Of a stretch of DNA of 64,000 nt, positions 1-12,550 are shown one piece after another (position 1 is the first letter of the stretch; each line of letters begins with the position of its first letter). Location of the stretch: positions 40,406,365 to 40,470,364 of the forward strand of contig CM034531.1 of NCBI GenBank assembly GCA_020002185.1, in the 5' to 3' direction. The DNA is from Paraescarpia echinospica. Lineage: Eukaryota; Annelida; Polychaeta; Sabellida; Siboglinidae. Below the pieces are notes generated by a model. That model was not told the DNA's origin, did not search any database, and worked only from the letters and a program-made list of their open reading frames with translations. The translations under genes and the position numbers were made by a program.

Positions 1-2189
1 TAAGATATAATACATGTCAGAGCCATGCTAATTGTCACTTTGTCTCCAGTATAGGTAGATGCGGATGTACAGCAAAATGTCAGGAGGCTGGTATGCAGTA
101 CCATCGAAGACAGCGAACACATACAGTGATGTCATCGATATCCAAACTAATGTAGTTCATGCTGCATGGCTGTAGAATCTTGTCCGAGATCCTGGACATA
201 CAACTGCCCAGTATGCCATATTAACTTGGAGAATTAGTTATACTAAGCACATTAGTCCAATCTCCTGTAAAGAAAAGCATATATTCAGTAAACAAAAACA
301 GGTATTATTGTAGCGTTGGTAGTAAATAATTATGGAATGTTCATTCTCATAATCAGTAAATGTAAAATAATGTATCATGTGTGACCTGCAGCATTTCACA
401 AGAAAAACGGCAGCAAGAAATGTGCTACTACAGCTGCATCTATACATGTTGATATCTTAGGAACAGTCAGTGTTGATACCGCATGGGTTGTTCCGGAGGA
501 GGGAGAGGGTGGGTTGATACAGCATGCAGACATTAGTAGAATGTGCTTTTTTTTCAAAACGGTGAAAAATTTTAACTATTTTTTCTTTATAAGGTGTTCA
601 TTGTCATTACATGAATTAAAAAAATTTCAATTTCATTACAGTGATGCCTGATCTTAGTCAATATTATAGACTGATTTGAATTCTGCTAATCAGTAAAGCA
701 TCAGTAGAGGATTTATATTTTTTGTTTTGTTTTCAGTATACAAATTCATGTCCGTGTCTGCCATGTGTAACTACTACACATATTCATGTTTGACATTTTA
801 AGGTTCTGCCTGAACGTTGAATGGTCAAGGTGAATGTTGGAAATTACAAAATGATGTGTTATTGTGATGCTAACAGTACTCGCCAAGTATTCAAAGGTTC
901 ATAACATGTATGTTTACCTTCTTCAAAAATGAACAATTTATTTTATAAACTTATTTCTGAGTCATCGCCGTATGCTAAATACTTTTAAAGGTGTATTAAT
1001 ATGCCTGTGGGTATAATATAAGTGCAGAAGTCAACTTAGTTTTCCACATCCAAGATGTTATTATTAAAATGTGTATGAAAACAAATATATATGTAAATGT
1101 GCACATTACAATTTTTTGATAACTTATATGTGGTTGATTGTTATAAATTTGAAATTACCTGGATTGATCAAATGTGGGCCTCCCGCAGACTATGTATCCT
1201 CCCAGTGTCTGCCTGACCCAGGTGACCGCCTTAGCTCCTCTTCTGCCTCCTCTCATTCCCATTCTTGGGTTGCAGTGTGGCCTCTAGCGATATCATAATT
1301 CAAGTTACGTATTATGCATTCATATATTGCTGTGGTGAGAATATATACACATATTGGTAAACACACAAGAATAGCTGGCATATGTCAGTTGAAAGGTATC
1401 ACAGGATACCAATTACATAAACTGTAGCCAGGCACCAAGGACCACAACGGAAACAAGTGCGAGCATTATCTTGTTTAATCTTTATATATGGTGTACTTTA
1501 ACTGTATTTATATTTTATGTATTTACACGTTTACATTTTTATATTTAATAAAATCATCATCACCATCATGGTCGTCAATATAACAAATCTCAATTATTTT
1601 GCATAAACTACAATGCAAACCAACAACATTCTGCAGTAATAGTATCAAAATATGCGTCACAAAACACTGTTTTAATAATTATGATCACCAATATAATACT
1701 CCCGTGTTTGACGTTCTGTTGTACGAAATTACGGATGCTCCCCGACTAAGTTACTTGCACGATCAACAGGGGCCTATTGCTAAACCAATGTTATTTGTCA
1801 TTTCGCAGCCTCACGTCATCTATTCTCTACATGTATTGTCGCAATAACATAATTTATTACCAAGATCCTACGTAACCAAATACAAATTACAATGCATATC
1901 AAATATTATGCTCGTTGACACAGCCTCTGACTGAATCTCTGGCTGATAATATGGATTATGGTCATGGACATGTCACATGGTGACTGGCTTAGAGTTAGAC
2001 AGTCTTAGACTTTTAGAGTTAGACTGCCTCGAGTCGAGTGTTGACGTTCGCAAGTTGCAATTCTCGTTGAATTAATACGCGGCTACGCGTTCTTGTTGCT
2101 AAATGCGATAGTGTAGTATACGTACCTTCGGGTTCGGCTTCGAACAACCACTTTGGAATCTTCATCTTGATACACCAAAGCACACGTTT

Positions 2190-2272
2190 GGGAAGTGTCG
2201 TGTTAGTTGGGTTTTCAGTTTGACTCATGAACCAGTGTGAACTGGTTCAACATACACACATGTAAATATATA
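2190..2272 (+). repeat. 83-bp direct repeat, first copy
   Basis: Identical to 2551-2633, 361 bp downstream. It contains the hairpin GAACCAGT-GTGA-ACTGGTTC. It sits where the left TTAA-element copy is interrupted. It could be the end of a small element, or a segment duplicated during the insertion event. No coding content was seen. Confidence 0.85.
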
Positions 2273-2550
2273 CTTTATATCTAAACCAAGTTTTTGACAA
2301 ATTAGTTTCCCTAACAACCAGCCTAAAACCTACAAAACAAGATGGCGAACTAGTAAACAACGGGTATAAAGCGCGCGAAACCCAAACCACCCCAAAATCA
2401 ACCCATAAATCGGTGCATTCTCCCAGTGACAGCAAAACCTATGTTATTATCATTATATTATCAGAAATCAAGCTGAAATAAACAGTAGACACAATAAACT
2501 GTATACCAATAAGTGAGTGCATAGACCAGTCCATAGTCAGACTGCACACA

Positions 2551-2633
2551 GGGAAGTGTCGTGTTAGTTGGGTTTTCAGTTTGACTCATGAACCAGTGTG
2601 AACTGGTTCAACATACACACATGTAAATATATA
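2551..2633 (+). repeat. 83-bp direct repeat, second copy
   Basis: Same 83 bp as 2190-2272, including the 8-bp-arm hairpin. The 278 bp between the copies (2273-2550) has no recognisable gene. Confidence 0.85.
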
Positions 2634-3226
2634 GTTTCACATAAAGCTTACGTATGATACTATTATAAATCCGGATTGTAGGCTGTCGAAAAACAGCAAC
2701 AACCACAACTAAACCTTTTACACGAACATATATTTTATAATTACTTATCTTTTATTTTTTAATATTATCTCAGTACACATTTTAAGTGTGGGTGTATTTA
2801 AGTGTGGGTGTGTTTCTTAATAACTACTTGACCGTTTTATCAATTCTTAACTACTACCACTTGAGTTGGTGACATGGCAGGCTCCGTACGACAAGACAAG
2901 ACAAGACAAGACAAGACAAGATGCACTTTTAGATGTACCCTGTTCATGATTTTATGTCTGCATATCACTTTTAGGTTTCTAAATGATCCCAATTTCAAAA
3001 AGTTTGAGAGTTTCCATAGCAACACAAACGAGACCTATGTCAATGCCAAAGCTAGACAAGACATCCATTCTGTCACGTCCTATTACATTTACAGTCCCAT
3101 ATGGAAAACCATAGCCCAATTGAAATGTCTCAAATCCAGCACCTCCACTGGATTACTGATCACTCCTCTACCGTACAAATCCAGGACAACAACAAAATTC
3201 TCCATACTTCTATGCATCATATCATA

Positions 3227-3256
3227 TCAGGAGATGTTCAACTAAATCCAGGCCCC
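3227..3256 (+). other. 2A-like ribosome-skipping peptide SGDVQLNPGP
   Basis: Codons read S-G-D-V-Q-L-N-P-G-P, matching the 2A consensus D(V/I)ExNPGP with Gln in place of Glu. 2A-like sequences are known at the N-terminus of some animal non-LTR retrotransposons, where they separate a leader from the main polyprotein. Here it lies just before the zinc-finger region, the expected place. Confidence 0.85.
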
Positions 3257-3343
3257 TCCAAATGTCACTCATGTAAGAAATCACTAAAGTCTAATGCACT
3301 CATCCTAACTTGTAATGATTGTAATAAATCAACACACATCAAA

Positions 3344-4629
3344 TAATAATAATAATAATTTACTGCATTTCTCTGCGCCATAAATCTGGCAATACTACCA
3401 TTCAGAGGCGCATTACAATCCTAAAAAACATGGCATGTAGCTATTAAGATTATAAAATAAAAATATATAAATAAATAAAATAAATAAATAAAAGCATTAA
3501 CATATACATACATATCAATAGTAAATAGATGCGGATAGTAATAATACTAATACTAATTAAAACGACAAATTAAGAGAGAGTAATAATAATAATAGTTAAA
3601 TGTAGATATTGAAAAGTCCGGAGTTCGCCACTGTCCACACATATAATTTAAAGAGAAAAAGCACGTTTAAAAAGAAGTGTCTTCAGTTGCTTCTTGAACA
3701 CGATGAGGCAGTTTGTAGCACGCATGGCAAGGGGCAGATTGTTCCAGAGGCGTGGCGCGGCGCGTGAAAAAGCTTTGTCGCTTTGAGTACAAAGCTTGCT
3801 GCGCGGGACCTTGAGCAGGTGAGCGTCGGCGGAGCGTAACGTGCGAATGGGCTGGTGTCGAGTTAGCAGGTCCGCTAGGTACGACGCACACATGCCATGC
3901 AAACTGCGGAACGTAAGCAGGAGTAGTTTGTACTCGATGCGCTGTTTAATCGGCAACCAATGAAGCGCAATTAGAGCAGGAGTGATGTGGTCGTGCTTCT
4001 TAGTTTTGGTTATGAGACGGGCTGCAGCATTTTGCACTCTCTGGAGTCTGGTGAGGAGATGGTCAGAAATCCCGTAAAGCAGGCCATTTCCATTGTCAAG
4101 ACGAGACGTCACGTAAGTATGCACCATCATCTCTGTCGTTTTCCTATCTAGAAGATTTCGAATTCTTCCAATACTGTGTAGATGGAAATATGCTACACGA
4201 CACATGTAGTGTACATGGTTGTTCATGTTTAGGGCATCATCGAAGAAAATACCAATGTTCCTGGCCACAGTGGAAGTAGGCACGATGTTATTGGCAACTT
4301 CTATGTGCGGCATAGAAAGTTTGTTCTTGATGTGCGGCGAACATATCACAATAGCCTCTGTTTTGTCAGCATTGAGTTTGAGTTTATTAATGCGCATCCA
4401 AGCTTGTATTTCAGTGACACATGCTTGTATGCGCTTCACAGCTTGGGTTGTGTCTTCCTCTGAGAGAGGACTGAAGGCGATATAGAGTTGGGTATCATCA
4501 GCATATAGATGCATGTTGATTCCATGCTGACGTGCGATATCTCCGAGTGGTGCCGTGTAACAAATGAACATGAGCGGGCCGAGAACGGAACCTTGCGGGA
4601 CTCCGTACATCACTGGACTTTCCTTTCCT
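3344..4629 (-). mobile_element. L2-like LINE, 5'-truncated, inserted into the 2A LINE
   Basis: A minus-strand insertion flanked by TCAAA at 3339-3343 and 4630-4634, a target-site duplication. The 3' end carries an (ATT)n tail, seen as AATAATAAT at 3344-3358 on the plus strand. The last part has a GGCGC-rich 3' UTR resembling the copy at 56165-57240. Removing it joins the zinc-finger reading frame of the host LINE in phase (HIK to CARIS). Confidence 0.85.
3648..4629 (-). pseudogene. L2-like reverse transcriptase, C-terminal two thirds
   Basis: One open frame of about 330 codons covers the second half of an RT. It has [13 protein letters not shown], the catalytic motif YADDTQLYIAF, LKLNADKTEA, the thumb region and the C-terminal RLWNNLPLAMR block. 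The frame is open to its natural stop, so this copy is young, but the palm start and the endonuclease are missing through 5' truncation. Its first codons read into flanking target sequence, so the ORF start is not a real start. Confidence 0.85.
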
Positions 4630-7600
4630 TCAAATGCGCCAGGATATCCAGACAAGAATTTAATAACACTTACAGAAACCTAAATGTACCATGGCACTGT
4701 TCAAATTGCTCAGCACCCTGTGGCATTTGCCATGGGGATGTCCTAAATGACCATAAAGCAATTCAGTGCGACCACTGCCTAAACTGGATCCACACACAAT
4801 GCTGTGCAATAGATGACAATGAATACAAACGATTAATAAATTCCTCATGTTCGTGGGCCTGCCCCGAATGCAACAACTTCAACTTCACAAATTCTTTCTT
4901 CAGAGATACAGAAATCCCAACGGCAAATCCCTTTTATCCTCTGGACAGTAACAGTCATAACCTAAACGAAACCACCAACAACAATACAACTAATAGCAAG
5001 AAATCATATAGACCGAAAAAGAGACCAAACTTCAGATGCATCCTCGTAAACTGCCAAAGTGTTAAAAAGAAAGCCTCAGACATCGAAGCACTAAACAATC
5101 TACACAACCCAGACATCATCTGTGGCACTGAATCATGGTTAGATCCCTCAATAAAAAATGGAGAAATATTCCCAAGCAACTTTAACGTCTTTAGAAAGGA
5201 CAGGGAAACAGACACTACTGGAGGGGGGGTATTTCAAATATCAAAAGATGATCTCATCACAAGCCACCTACCAGACCTAGACACTAACAGTGAGAGCATT
5301 TGGACTGAAACTCAGATAACAGGAATGAAACCAATAATCATGTGTACCCTCTATCGTGCCCCAAATGACTCTCATGGAACTCAAATCGAAGAACTAGACC
5401 TAGCCCTTTCTAAATTAGGTAACAAGATCAACACACATAATGTCATCATTACTGGCGATTTCAACCTCCCTAACATCAATTGGGAAATTCACCAAGTCAC
5501 ACCTAACAATGGATACCGTAAACTGCTGCCAATAAATTACTCTCTCTTACAGAGGAACATGGACTGATCCAACATGTCAAGGAACCCACGCACAGACAGG
5601 GAAATGCCAACAATATTTTAGATCTTGTCTTCACCAATAGACCTAGGTTAATAAAGAAGATAAATATAGCAGACCATAACACAGTCATCATTGATGTAAA
5701 CATCTCGCCCAAACGCAAACATCGTCCGAAACGTAAAGTCTTCATTAGAAATAAAGCCGACAACATTAACATCCAGAAATCTCTTGAAAACTTTACACAA
5801 GAATACTTCTCTCAAAACCAAAACATGACAGCCAATGACAAGTGGAATCTTGTTTCCACGAAAATCATCAACATTATGAACCAATATGTACCGCACCGTC
5901 TTACTACTTCAAGACACAATCTTCCCTGGTTCAATAAAGATTTAAAGAAAATGTGCAAAAGAAAGAAACAACTATATAACAAAGCAAAAAGAACTAGAAA
6001 TCCAGAAGACTGGAAAGAATTCTGTGACATCAGGAGAAACATGCATAAACACCTTCGTTCTGCTAGACTATCCTACATAAGTCAATTCCTGACAACAACA
6101 ATAACAGAGAAACCTAAATCATTTTGGAGCTTCATTTCTAAACTTAGACAGGGTAACCAGGGTATTGGGGACCTTAACATTGCGGGTAACATCTTTAGCG
6201 ACGACAAACATAAAGCAGAAGCCTTAAACAATCAGTTCCAAAGTGTCTTTACACACAAAAGAAATTCCACCCTACCAGATATGGCCAGAAGTCCACATGG
6301 AGAAATCCCCAAACTAACAATTTCACTTAAAGGAGTACTTGATCAACTTTCCCAAATTAACATTTCTAAATCGCAAGGACCAGATGGCATTCCACCTTCT
6401 TAAACATATATGCCTCTCATCTAGCACCAGTATTACATGACATTTTCCAATCATCTGTTGACTCTGGACAAGTCCCCAATACCTGGAAAGAAGCCAATGT
6501 AACAGCAATTTTTAAGAAAGGAAGTAGAGCAGAAACATCTAACTACAGACCAATATCCTTAACACCTGTGGTTTCTAAACTTCTTGAACACATCATACAT
6601 AGTCACATTATGAAACACCTTAAACAGCACCACATTTTAACTGACCACCAACATGGATTCCGTGCCAAAAGATCAACTGAAACACAATTAATTCAAACAA
6701 TCCATGACATAAGCAAATCACTTGATGAGAAGAAATCTGTAGACATGGCCATCCTTGACTTCACCAAAGCATTTGATAAAGTTCCACATAAAAGACTAAT
6801 CCACAAACTCAAACACTATGGCATCACAGGCCCAATATCATCATGGATAAATAGCTTCCTTACAGGAAGAACTCAACAGGTTGTTATAAATGGATCCAAG
6901 TCAACATCAACTCAAGTCATTTCTGGGGTACCACAGGGCACAGTACTGGGGCCCCTACTTTTCCTACTTTACATAAATGACCTGCCAGACAATATTTCCT
7001 CAACTGTTCGCCTTTTTGCAGACGACTGGCTGTTATATTCACCAATTAAAACTGACCAAGACACATCTGTCCTCCAAAACGATCTGCTCAAACTTGAGAA
7101 ATGGCAACATACGTGGCTTATGAAATTCAACCCCACTAAATGTTATACAATAGCCTCAAGAAAACTAAATGTTATACAATAGCCTCAAGAAAACCGACAC
7201 CAAATTTCTACACCTTCTACGGAAAACAACTTAAATCTGTTAAATCGCACTGTTATCTTGGCATACATATATAAAATACATTAAATTGGACAATACAAAG
7301 CAACTCAGTCACACAAAAAGCACAACAGACATTGGGAATTATTAGAAGAAATTTAAATAAATGCCCAACCCAAATCAAGTCCATAGCCTACAAAACCCTT
7401 GTTCGCCCTGTACTTGAATATGCGTCAGCATCATGGGATCCACATTGCCTAAGAAATATCAAACTCATAGAAAGAACACAGAGACAAGCCGCCAGATTTT
7501 GTAAGAACAACTATTCTAGAGAGCCAGGAACGGTAACACAACTCCTTAAAGATCTCCAGTGGGACACCCTCCAATCAAGAAGAAAAACCCAGACTTAGCA

Positions 7601-8174
7601 TATTATATAAAATGGAACATAACCTTATAGATATCCCACTAGATCAATACATCAAACGCAACACAAGATGTTCACGTAAACATAATAAACAGTTAGTACA
7701 AATCAGGCACTCGACAAACATATTTGGAAACAGCTTTTTCCCAGTCACAATAAAAGAGTGGAATTCTCTACCTCCAAGCATTGTATCAAGTACATCACTG
7801 AATTCATTCCAGATTAGTATAGCCCAACATGTAAACAATTAATCCATAAGAGCCACCATGCACACTGGCGTGATATGTCCATAGGACATTTTGCCAGTCA
7901 AAATACAGATTGTTATTGTTTTCGAATGCGTGGGATGCCGATCTCGCGTAAAGCACGTGACCGAAATGGCGCAGGAGGTCGACAGCGGAATTGGCTTTCG
8001 CCAGCTATACCCGGTGTAACGACAAATCTTGTTTTTTTACGATTAAAAAAACAAGTACGCATTTTTTATTAAACCGACTGTGCACACTAGTTAAACTATT
8101 CACACATTACACATCTGGACCTAAAAGAACCGGATTGGCGATGGGCAAACGAATTGGTTGAGGACTGTAGGCAG

Positions 8175-8316
8175 TGTAGCAACAGCCAATATCGGCCACC
8201 ATACTTCATGTTTGTCTTTATCCCAAAGCATGATGGGATACGACATGTGATGCAAGTTTGTGTTGAATAAAGATGGTTCAGCGTCTGTCAAAAACGACTC
8301 ACTTACGAATTCTGTA
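8175..8316 (+). repeat. Gypsy 5' LTR
   Basis: Starts TGTAGCAACAGCC and ends GAATTCTGTA. It is about 142 bp and matches 12551-12697 apart from small indels and substitutions. It is followed directly by TGGTGGCAGGGGG, the likely primer-binding site. AATAAA at 8266-8271 could serve polyadenylation. Confidence 0.88.
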
Positions 8317-8371
8317 TGGTGGCAGGGGGTTTTAAAACACACACAGTCGACGCTAATACAACAAGGTAAAC

Positions 8372-9186
8372 ATGAGCATACCAGGGGAGAATCTTACGGT
8401 TCAGCCAGCGCATAATATTGCACCCACTGGCATCCAGCTTGACATTCCACTGCCGGGAAAGTTCGATGGCGCAAATAGCCCTCAACAGGCTGAACTTTGG
8501 CCTAAGTGGCTAAAGCGGTTCGAACGCTATAGAGTAGCACCAGGGCTGAAAAATAAGCCAAATGCAGATCAAGTCAGCATCCTACTCTACAGTATGGGGG
8601 ACTGTGCAGACGATATACTGTCTACGTTGACGGTAAACGAAGAAACCGATGCGTATGACGATGTGAAGATGGCGCTGAACGAATACTTCAACGTAAGACG
8701 AAACGTCATTTGTGATGTTCAATAAAAGAACTCGGTCACCGAGTGAATCGATTGACACCTTTATACAAGACTTGTACAAGCTGTCAGAATTCGGCGACTA
8801 CGGCAATCTGCGAGAGGATCTAATCAGGGATCGAATCGTCGTAGGCGTGTTCAGTGATGCTTTATCTGATACGCTACAAGGGAAGTCCGATCTGTCGCTG
8901 AAAAAAACGATAGAAATTAGCAGACAAGCAGAGGCAAGAAAACAAAATAGAGAATTTGTTAGAGAGAACACTGTTGCTAGCAAAACTGTTGATTTTGTCA
9001 AACCGTCTCACCCAATAAACTATCTCAAAGCCGGTACAAAGCACAAACCTAAGAACTACAACAGGCACACACAACACATGCAAATGGTGTGGCCGCAGTC
9101 GACACGGTCGACAACAATGCCCTGCAAGAGAAGCTATTTGTCGCAATTGCCAAAAGAAAGGACACTTTCACTCTGTCTGTCGAGGT
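8372..9186 (+). pseudogene. Gypsy gag (capsid and nucleocapsid), frameshifted
   Basis: The first frame (8372-8725) begins MSIPGEN and carries a capsid-like region (WPKWLKRFERYR, LLYSMGDCADDIL). A frameshift near 8705-8720 moves the reading to the frame with SPSESIDTFIQDLYKL and IRDRIVVGV. A second shift near 9050-9075 leads to two CCHC zinc knuckles (CX2CX4HX4C) at about 9079-9120 and 9139-9180, in the same frame as pol. Gag packages the element RNA into particles. Confidence 0.85.
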
Positions 9187-12100
9187 GTGAAACAACCGTC
9201 AAACCGGGTCAACGAAGTGCAACAGCTCGAGTGTGTTGACTTGCCGTACCTTGGTTATGTTGGGGCACGAGACGACACAGAACACTGGTCAGCTGAGGTG
9301 GAGGTCAATGGTCACGCCACAAAGTTCAAACTAGACACGGGTGCAGCTGTCTCTGTGGTCAGCGATCAAGAGGCGTGGCTTAATATAAAAAAGCTGCTAC
9401 CGACAAAGCAAGCACTACGTGGTCTGGGTGGCACACTTCTACCAGTAATGGGAGTGATCAAGGCAAAACTGCGCTATCGTAACAAATCACTCGATGAATT
9501 GGTGTACGTCATTAGACACCAAGAGTATTCTCTACTCAGTCGGCGAACGTGTGTCGGTCTTGACTTGGTCGCACGTGTCGACAACGTCCAAGAAACAACG
9601 AGTCAGAAACCAAACTACCGTGCCGAGTACAGCTCTCTCTTCAAAGGCATCGGTAAACTGAGAACCAAACATCACACCACGCTGTGCGCAGACGCCACAC
9701 CAGTCTGTTTGTACACCGCAAGGAAAATCGCCCATCCTCTACTTCCACAAATAAAATCTGAGATTGAGTCGATGGTGCGACAGGAGATCATATCGGTGGT
9801 GACCGTGCCGACAAGATGGTGCTCCGGCATGGTTCCTGTCCAGAAAGCAAACTTCCCCGTGCGGATCTGCGTAGATCTGACGCAACTGAACAAGTCAGTA
9901 CAGTGAGAGATACACCCGATGTCATCAGTGGACGAAAGCCTTGCAAAGTTGGGCAGCAGCAAAGTCTTCTCGAAGCTTGACGCCAACAGCGGCTTTTGGC
10001 AGCTTCCGCTTGATGACGAGTCGCGGCTGCTGACGACTTTCATCACACCACATGGTCGCTACTGCTTCAACCGGCTACCATTCGGGATCAGCTCCGCTCC
10101 GGAGATTTTCCAACGAACAATGTCGATCATTCTGGAAGGACTCGAGGGGGTCATATGTCACATGGACGACATTCTCATTCACGCCACAGATCAAACAGAG
10201 CATAACAAACGTGTGAGAGCCGTTCTTGGTCGCCTTCAGGAAGCTGGACTCACACTGAACGCAAACAAGTGCGAGTTCTCCAGGAGCTCTACAACGTTCC
10301 TTGGTCACATTGTCGATGGCTCCGGCATTCAGGCCGACCCGCAAAAAACGACAGCAGTCACACATTTTCCGACTCCAACGATGTTCAAAGAACTGCAACG
10401 TTTCATGGGCATGGTAAATCAGATGGGAAAGTTCATCCCAGGGCTGGCTGAGTACAATGAGCCGCTACGCCAACTACTGCGTACTGTCTGGTTGTGGGGT
10501 GACGCACAGGAGAAGTCATTCCAGCGAGTGAAAGACGCCCTGATCGCGTCCGAGACACTCGCCCACTACGACCCAAAACGTCCCACAATCATTGCAGCAG
10601 ACGCCTCGTCGACAGGCATTGGGGCGGTCCTGCTACAAGTGCAAGATGACACCAAGCGTCGTCCAGTTTGCTATGCGTCGCGATCGCTGAGTGACACTGA
10701 GAAACACTACGCGGTAATCGAGAAGGAGGCCTTGGCAGCGACTTGGGCATGTGAAAAGTTCAGCGAGTACGTGCTTGGGTTACGGCTCACACTCGAGACA
10801 GATCATCGTCCGTTAGTGCCATTGTTGAACACCACCGAACTATGCAAAATGCCGCCAAGAATACAAAGGTTTCGCCTACGGCTGATGCGATTCGCACCGT
10901 ACGTCCGGTACGTGCCGGGAAAGCATCAAACAACAGCCGATGCACTCTCGCGTGCGCCGGTAGAAGCGCCCGCATCAGAGGACAAACTGTTTGTCGCAGA
11001 AGTCGAAGCGTTCGCACAACAGACGGTGAACATTCTCCCGGCAACGAACAAACGCCTACGGGAAATAGTCGACGAGCAGAAAGTAGACGAGGAATGCAGT
11101 AAAATCCGAGAATACTGTCTTCATGGATGGCCTGCATATATGCCAAACCAGCCGCTACTACGTCAATACTGGGAGAGCAGGAGCCATCTGGCGATCGTTG
11201 CTGACATTCTCCTATATGACGAACGCATCGTCATTCCTCGAGCATTGAGACTGGACGTCCTTGACTGTCTCCACCAAGGGCATCACAGCATAGCGAAATG
11301 TCTGGCCAGAGCGCGTGCATCTGTGCGGTGGCCGGGTCTGTCGACGATAATCGAGGCAATGGTCTCAAAGTGCGTAACGTGTGCGAAAGATTGACCGGTG
11401 CCAACTGAACCATTGATGATTTCGTCATTCCCATCTCGTCCTTGGGAGAGGCTTGCGATGGACTTGTTCGAACTCCGTGGGAAAGTGAGTCTCATCGTGA
11501 TCGACTACTACTCGCGGTGGATCGAGAGCAAAAGTCTCGACGACATGTCGTCGGAGAGCGTAGTGCACGTGCTGAAGGAGATCTTCGCAACATGGTATTC
11601 CCGACATCATCATTTCGGACAATGGCCCTCAATTCAGTGCAGCGACCTTTCGTCAGTTCGCAATGCATTACGGGTTTGTGCATGTGACGAGCTCTCCGCG
11701 ATACCCTCAATCGAATGGAGAGGCAGAACGGGCAGTGCGCACGATGAAGGGGCTTCTGAAGAGGAACGAAGACGTACACGTCGCTCTCATGGCGTATAGA
11801 TCGACGCCGCTTCAGAATGGCCTGTCTCCGGCAGAAATGCTCATGGGACGAGGACTTCGCACTCTGCTACCCGTCCTTCCCAGCACACTGAAACAGAGGG
11901 GTCCTGGCGACGAATCCCTGCAAAAGAAGGAGAGCTTGCGTCGTTCCGACCAGCAGCATACCTTCAACTTGCGACACAAAGCGCGTGACTTGCCGACGCT
12001 ACAGCCAGGCGATCCAGTTTGGATCCGAGACCAAAATCGCCAAGGTCTAGTTGTGAGTCGAACACCTGAGCCGCGATCGTACTTGGTGAAGACCGACCTC

Positions 12101-12370
12101 GGCACTGTGCGTCGCAACCGTAGAGCGCTGGTGCAGACTACAGGGTCCCGCGCTGGTGACGACTCCGACGGTCAGCGGACACTGCCTGCACACTTCGCTA
12201 CAACTGCTGTCCTCGCGACACCCGCTGCTGAGATGCAGCTGTCAGCTACACCAGCGAAGAGTGCTTCACGTCCTGCTAGAGAGATATATTCACTCTCTGA
12301 ACCAGCGGCACCTGAAAGGGTGACTCGGTCGGGGAGAACGGTGAAACCACCGAAGCGTTTAGACTTGTAA
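9187..12370 (+). pseudogene. Gypsy pol: protease, reverse transcriptase, RNase H, integrase (broken)
   Basis: The protease motif DTGA is at 9334-9345. RT has VPTRWCSGMVPV, DANSGFWQLPL, LPFGISSAPEIFQ, and the catalytic HMDD with aspartates at 10165-10170. RNase H has AADASSTGIGAVL, EKEALAATWA and TDHRPL. The integrase zinc region has H-Q-G-H-H and CVTCAKD. The catalytic core has MDLFE, DNGPQF (after a frameshift near 11595) and SNGEAERAV. Two in-frame TGA codons (9904-9906 and 11392-11394) replace positions where Arg is usual, consistent with CGA to TGA changes. The C-terminus has the usual basic tail. Confidence 0.9.
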
Positions 12371-12550
12371 AGTGCATTACTTCTACTAGTCAGAATCATG
12401 AACACTAATAGCTGTTCAGACATTTAATTAAAGTTCACTTTTAATGTTAACTACTAATCAGACAACGGTTTTGTCATACACACGTAATTCATTCTGACTT
12501 TCAGTGTTATTGTTTCTACGTATATGATGTTCAATATACTCGGTGGGAGG

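Larger units (their letters stand above)
2874..7842 (+). pseudogene. LINE polyprotein: 2A, PHD finger, endonuclease, reverse transcriptase (broken)
   Basis: Frames join in order. 2874-3343 holds the N-terminus, the 2A peptide and the first Cys pairs. 4635-5530 holds a PHD-like finger (CSNC, CGIC, CDHC, HTQC, CPEC) and an endonuclease start (NCQSVKKK, GTESWLD, ITGDFNLP). 5530-6400 is the linker up to QGPDGIPP. 6400-7170 is the RT (NYRPISLTP, DFTKAFDKVPH, GVPQGTVLGP, FADDW). 7190-7842 is the C-terminal region ending in FPVTIKEWNSLPPS. Breaks occur near 5525, 6402, 7182 (at a 29-bp tandem duplication), 7273 and 7600. The RT catalytic motif reads FADDW, so both aspartates remain. The element is dead in cis because of the insertion and frameshifts. 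Confidence 0.85.
2860..7911 (+). mobile_element. 2A-peptide-containing CR1/Crack-like LINE with PHD-type zinc finger, nested insertion inside
   Basis: A nearly full-length non-LTR retrotransposon. In order it carries a 5' (ACAAG)n run at 2885-2920, a 2A-like peptide, cysteine-rich zinc fingers, an apurinic endonuclease, a reverse transcriptase and a C-terminal domain. It is broken by an L2-like LINE at 3344-4629 and by several frameshifts. The 3' end is placed near 7911, where the sequence of the host TTAA element resumes. The exact 5' end is unclear. Clade assignment (CR1/Crack-like) is from motif style only. Confidence 0.8.

Noticed and set aside
3227..3256. 2A motif as evidence of a virus
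   Set aside because: It sits in a non-LTR retrotransposon, where 2A-like peptides are known; no viral capsid or polymerase is present.
3667..3891. Small ORFs overlapping the L2-like RT
   Set aside because: They are shadow frames of the RT ORF on the same strand.
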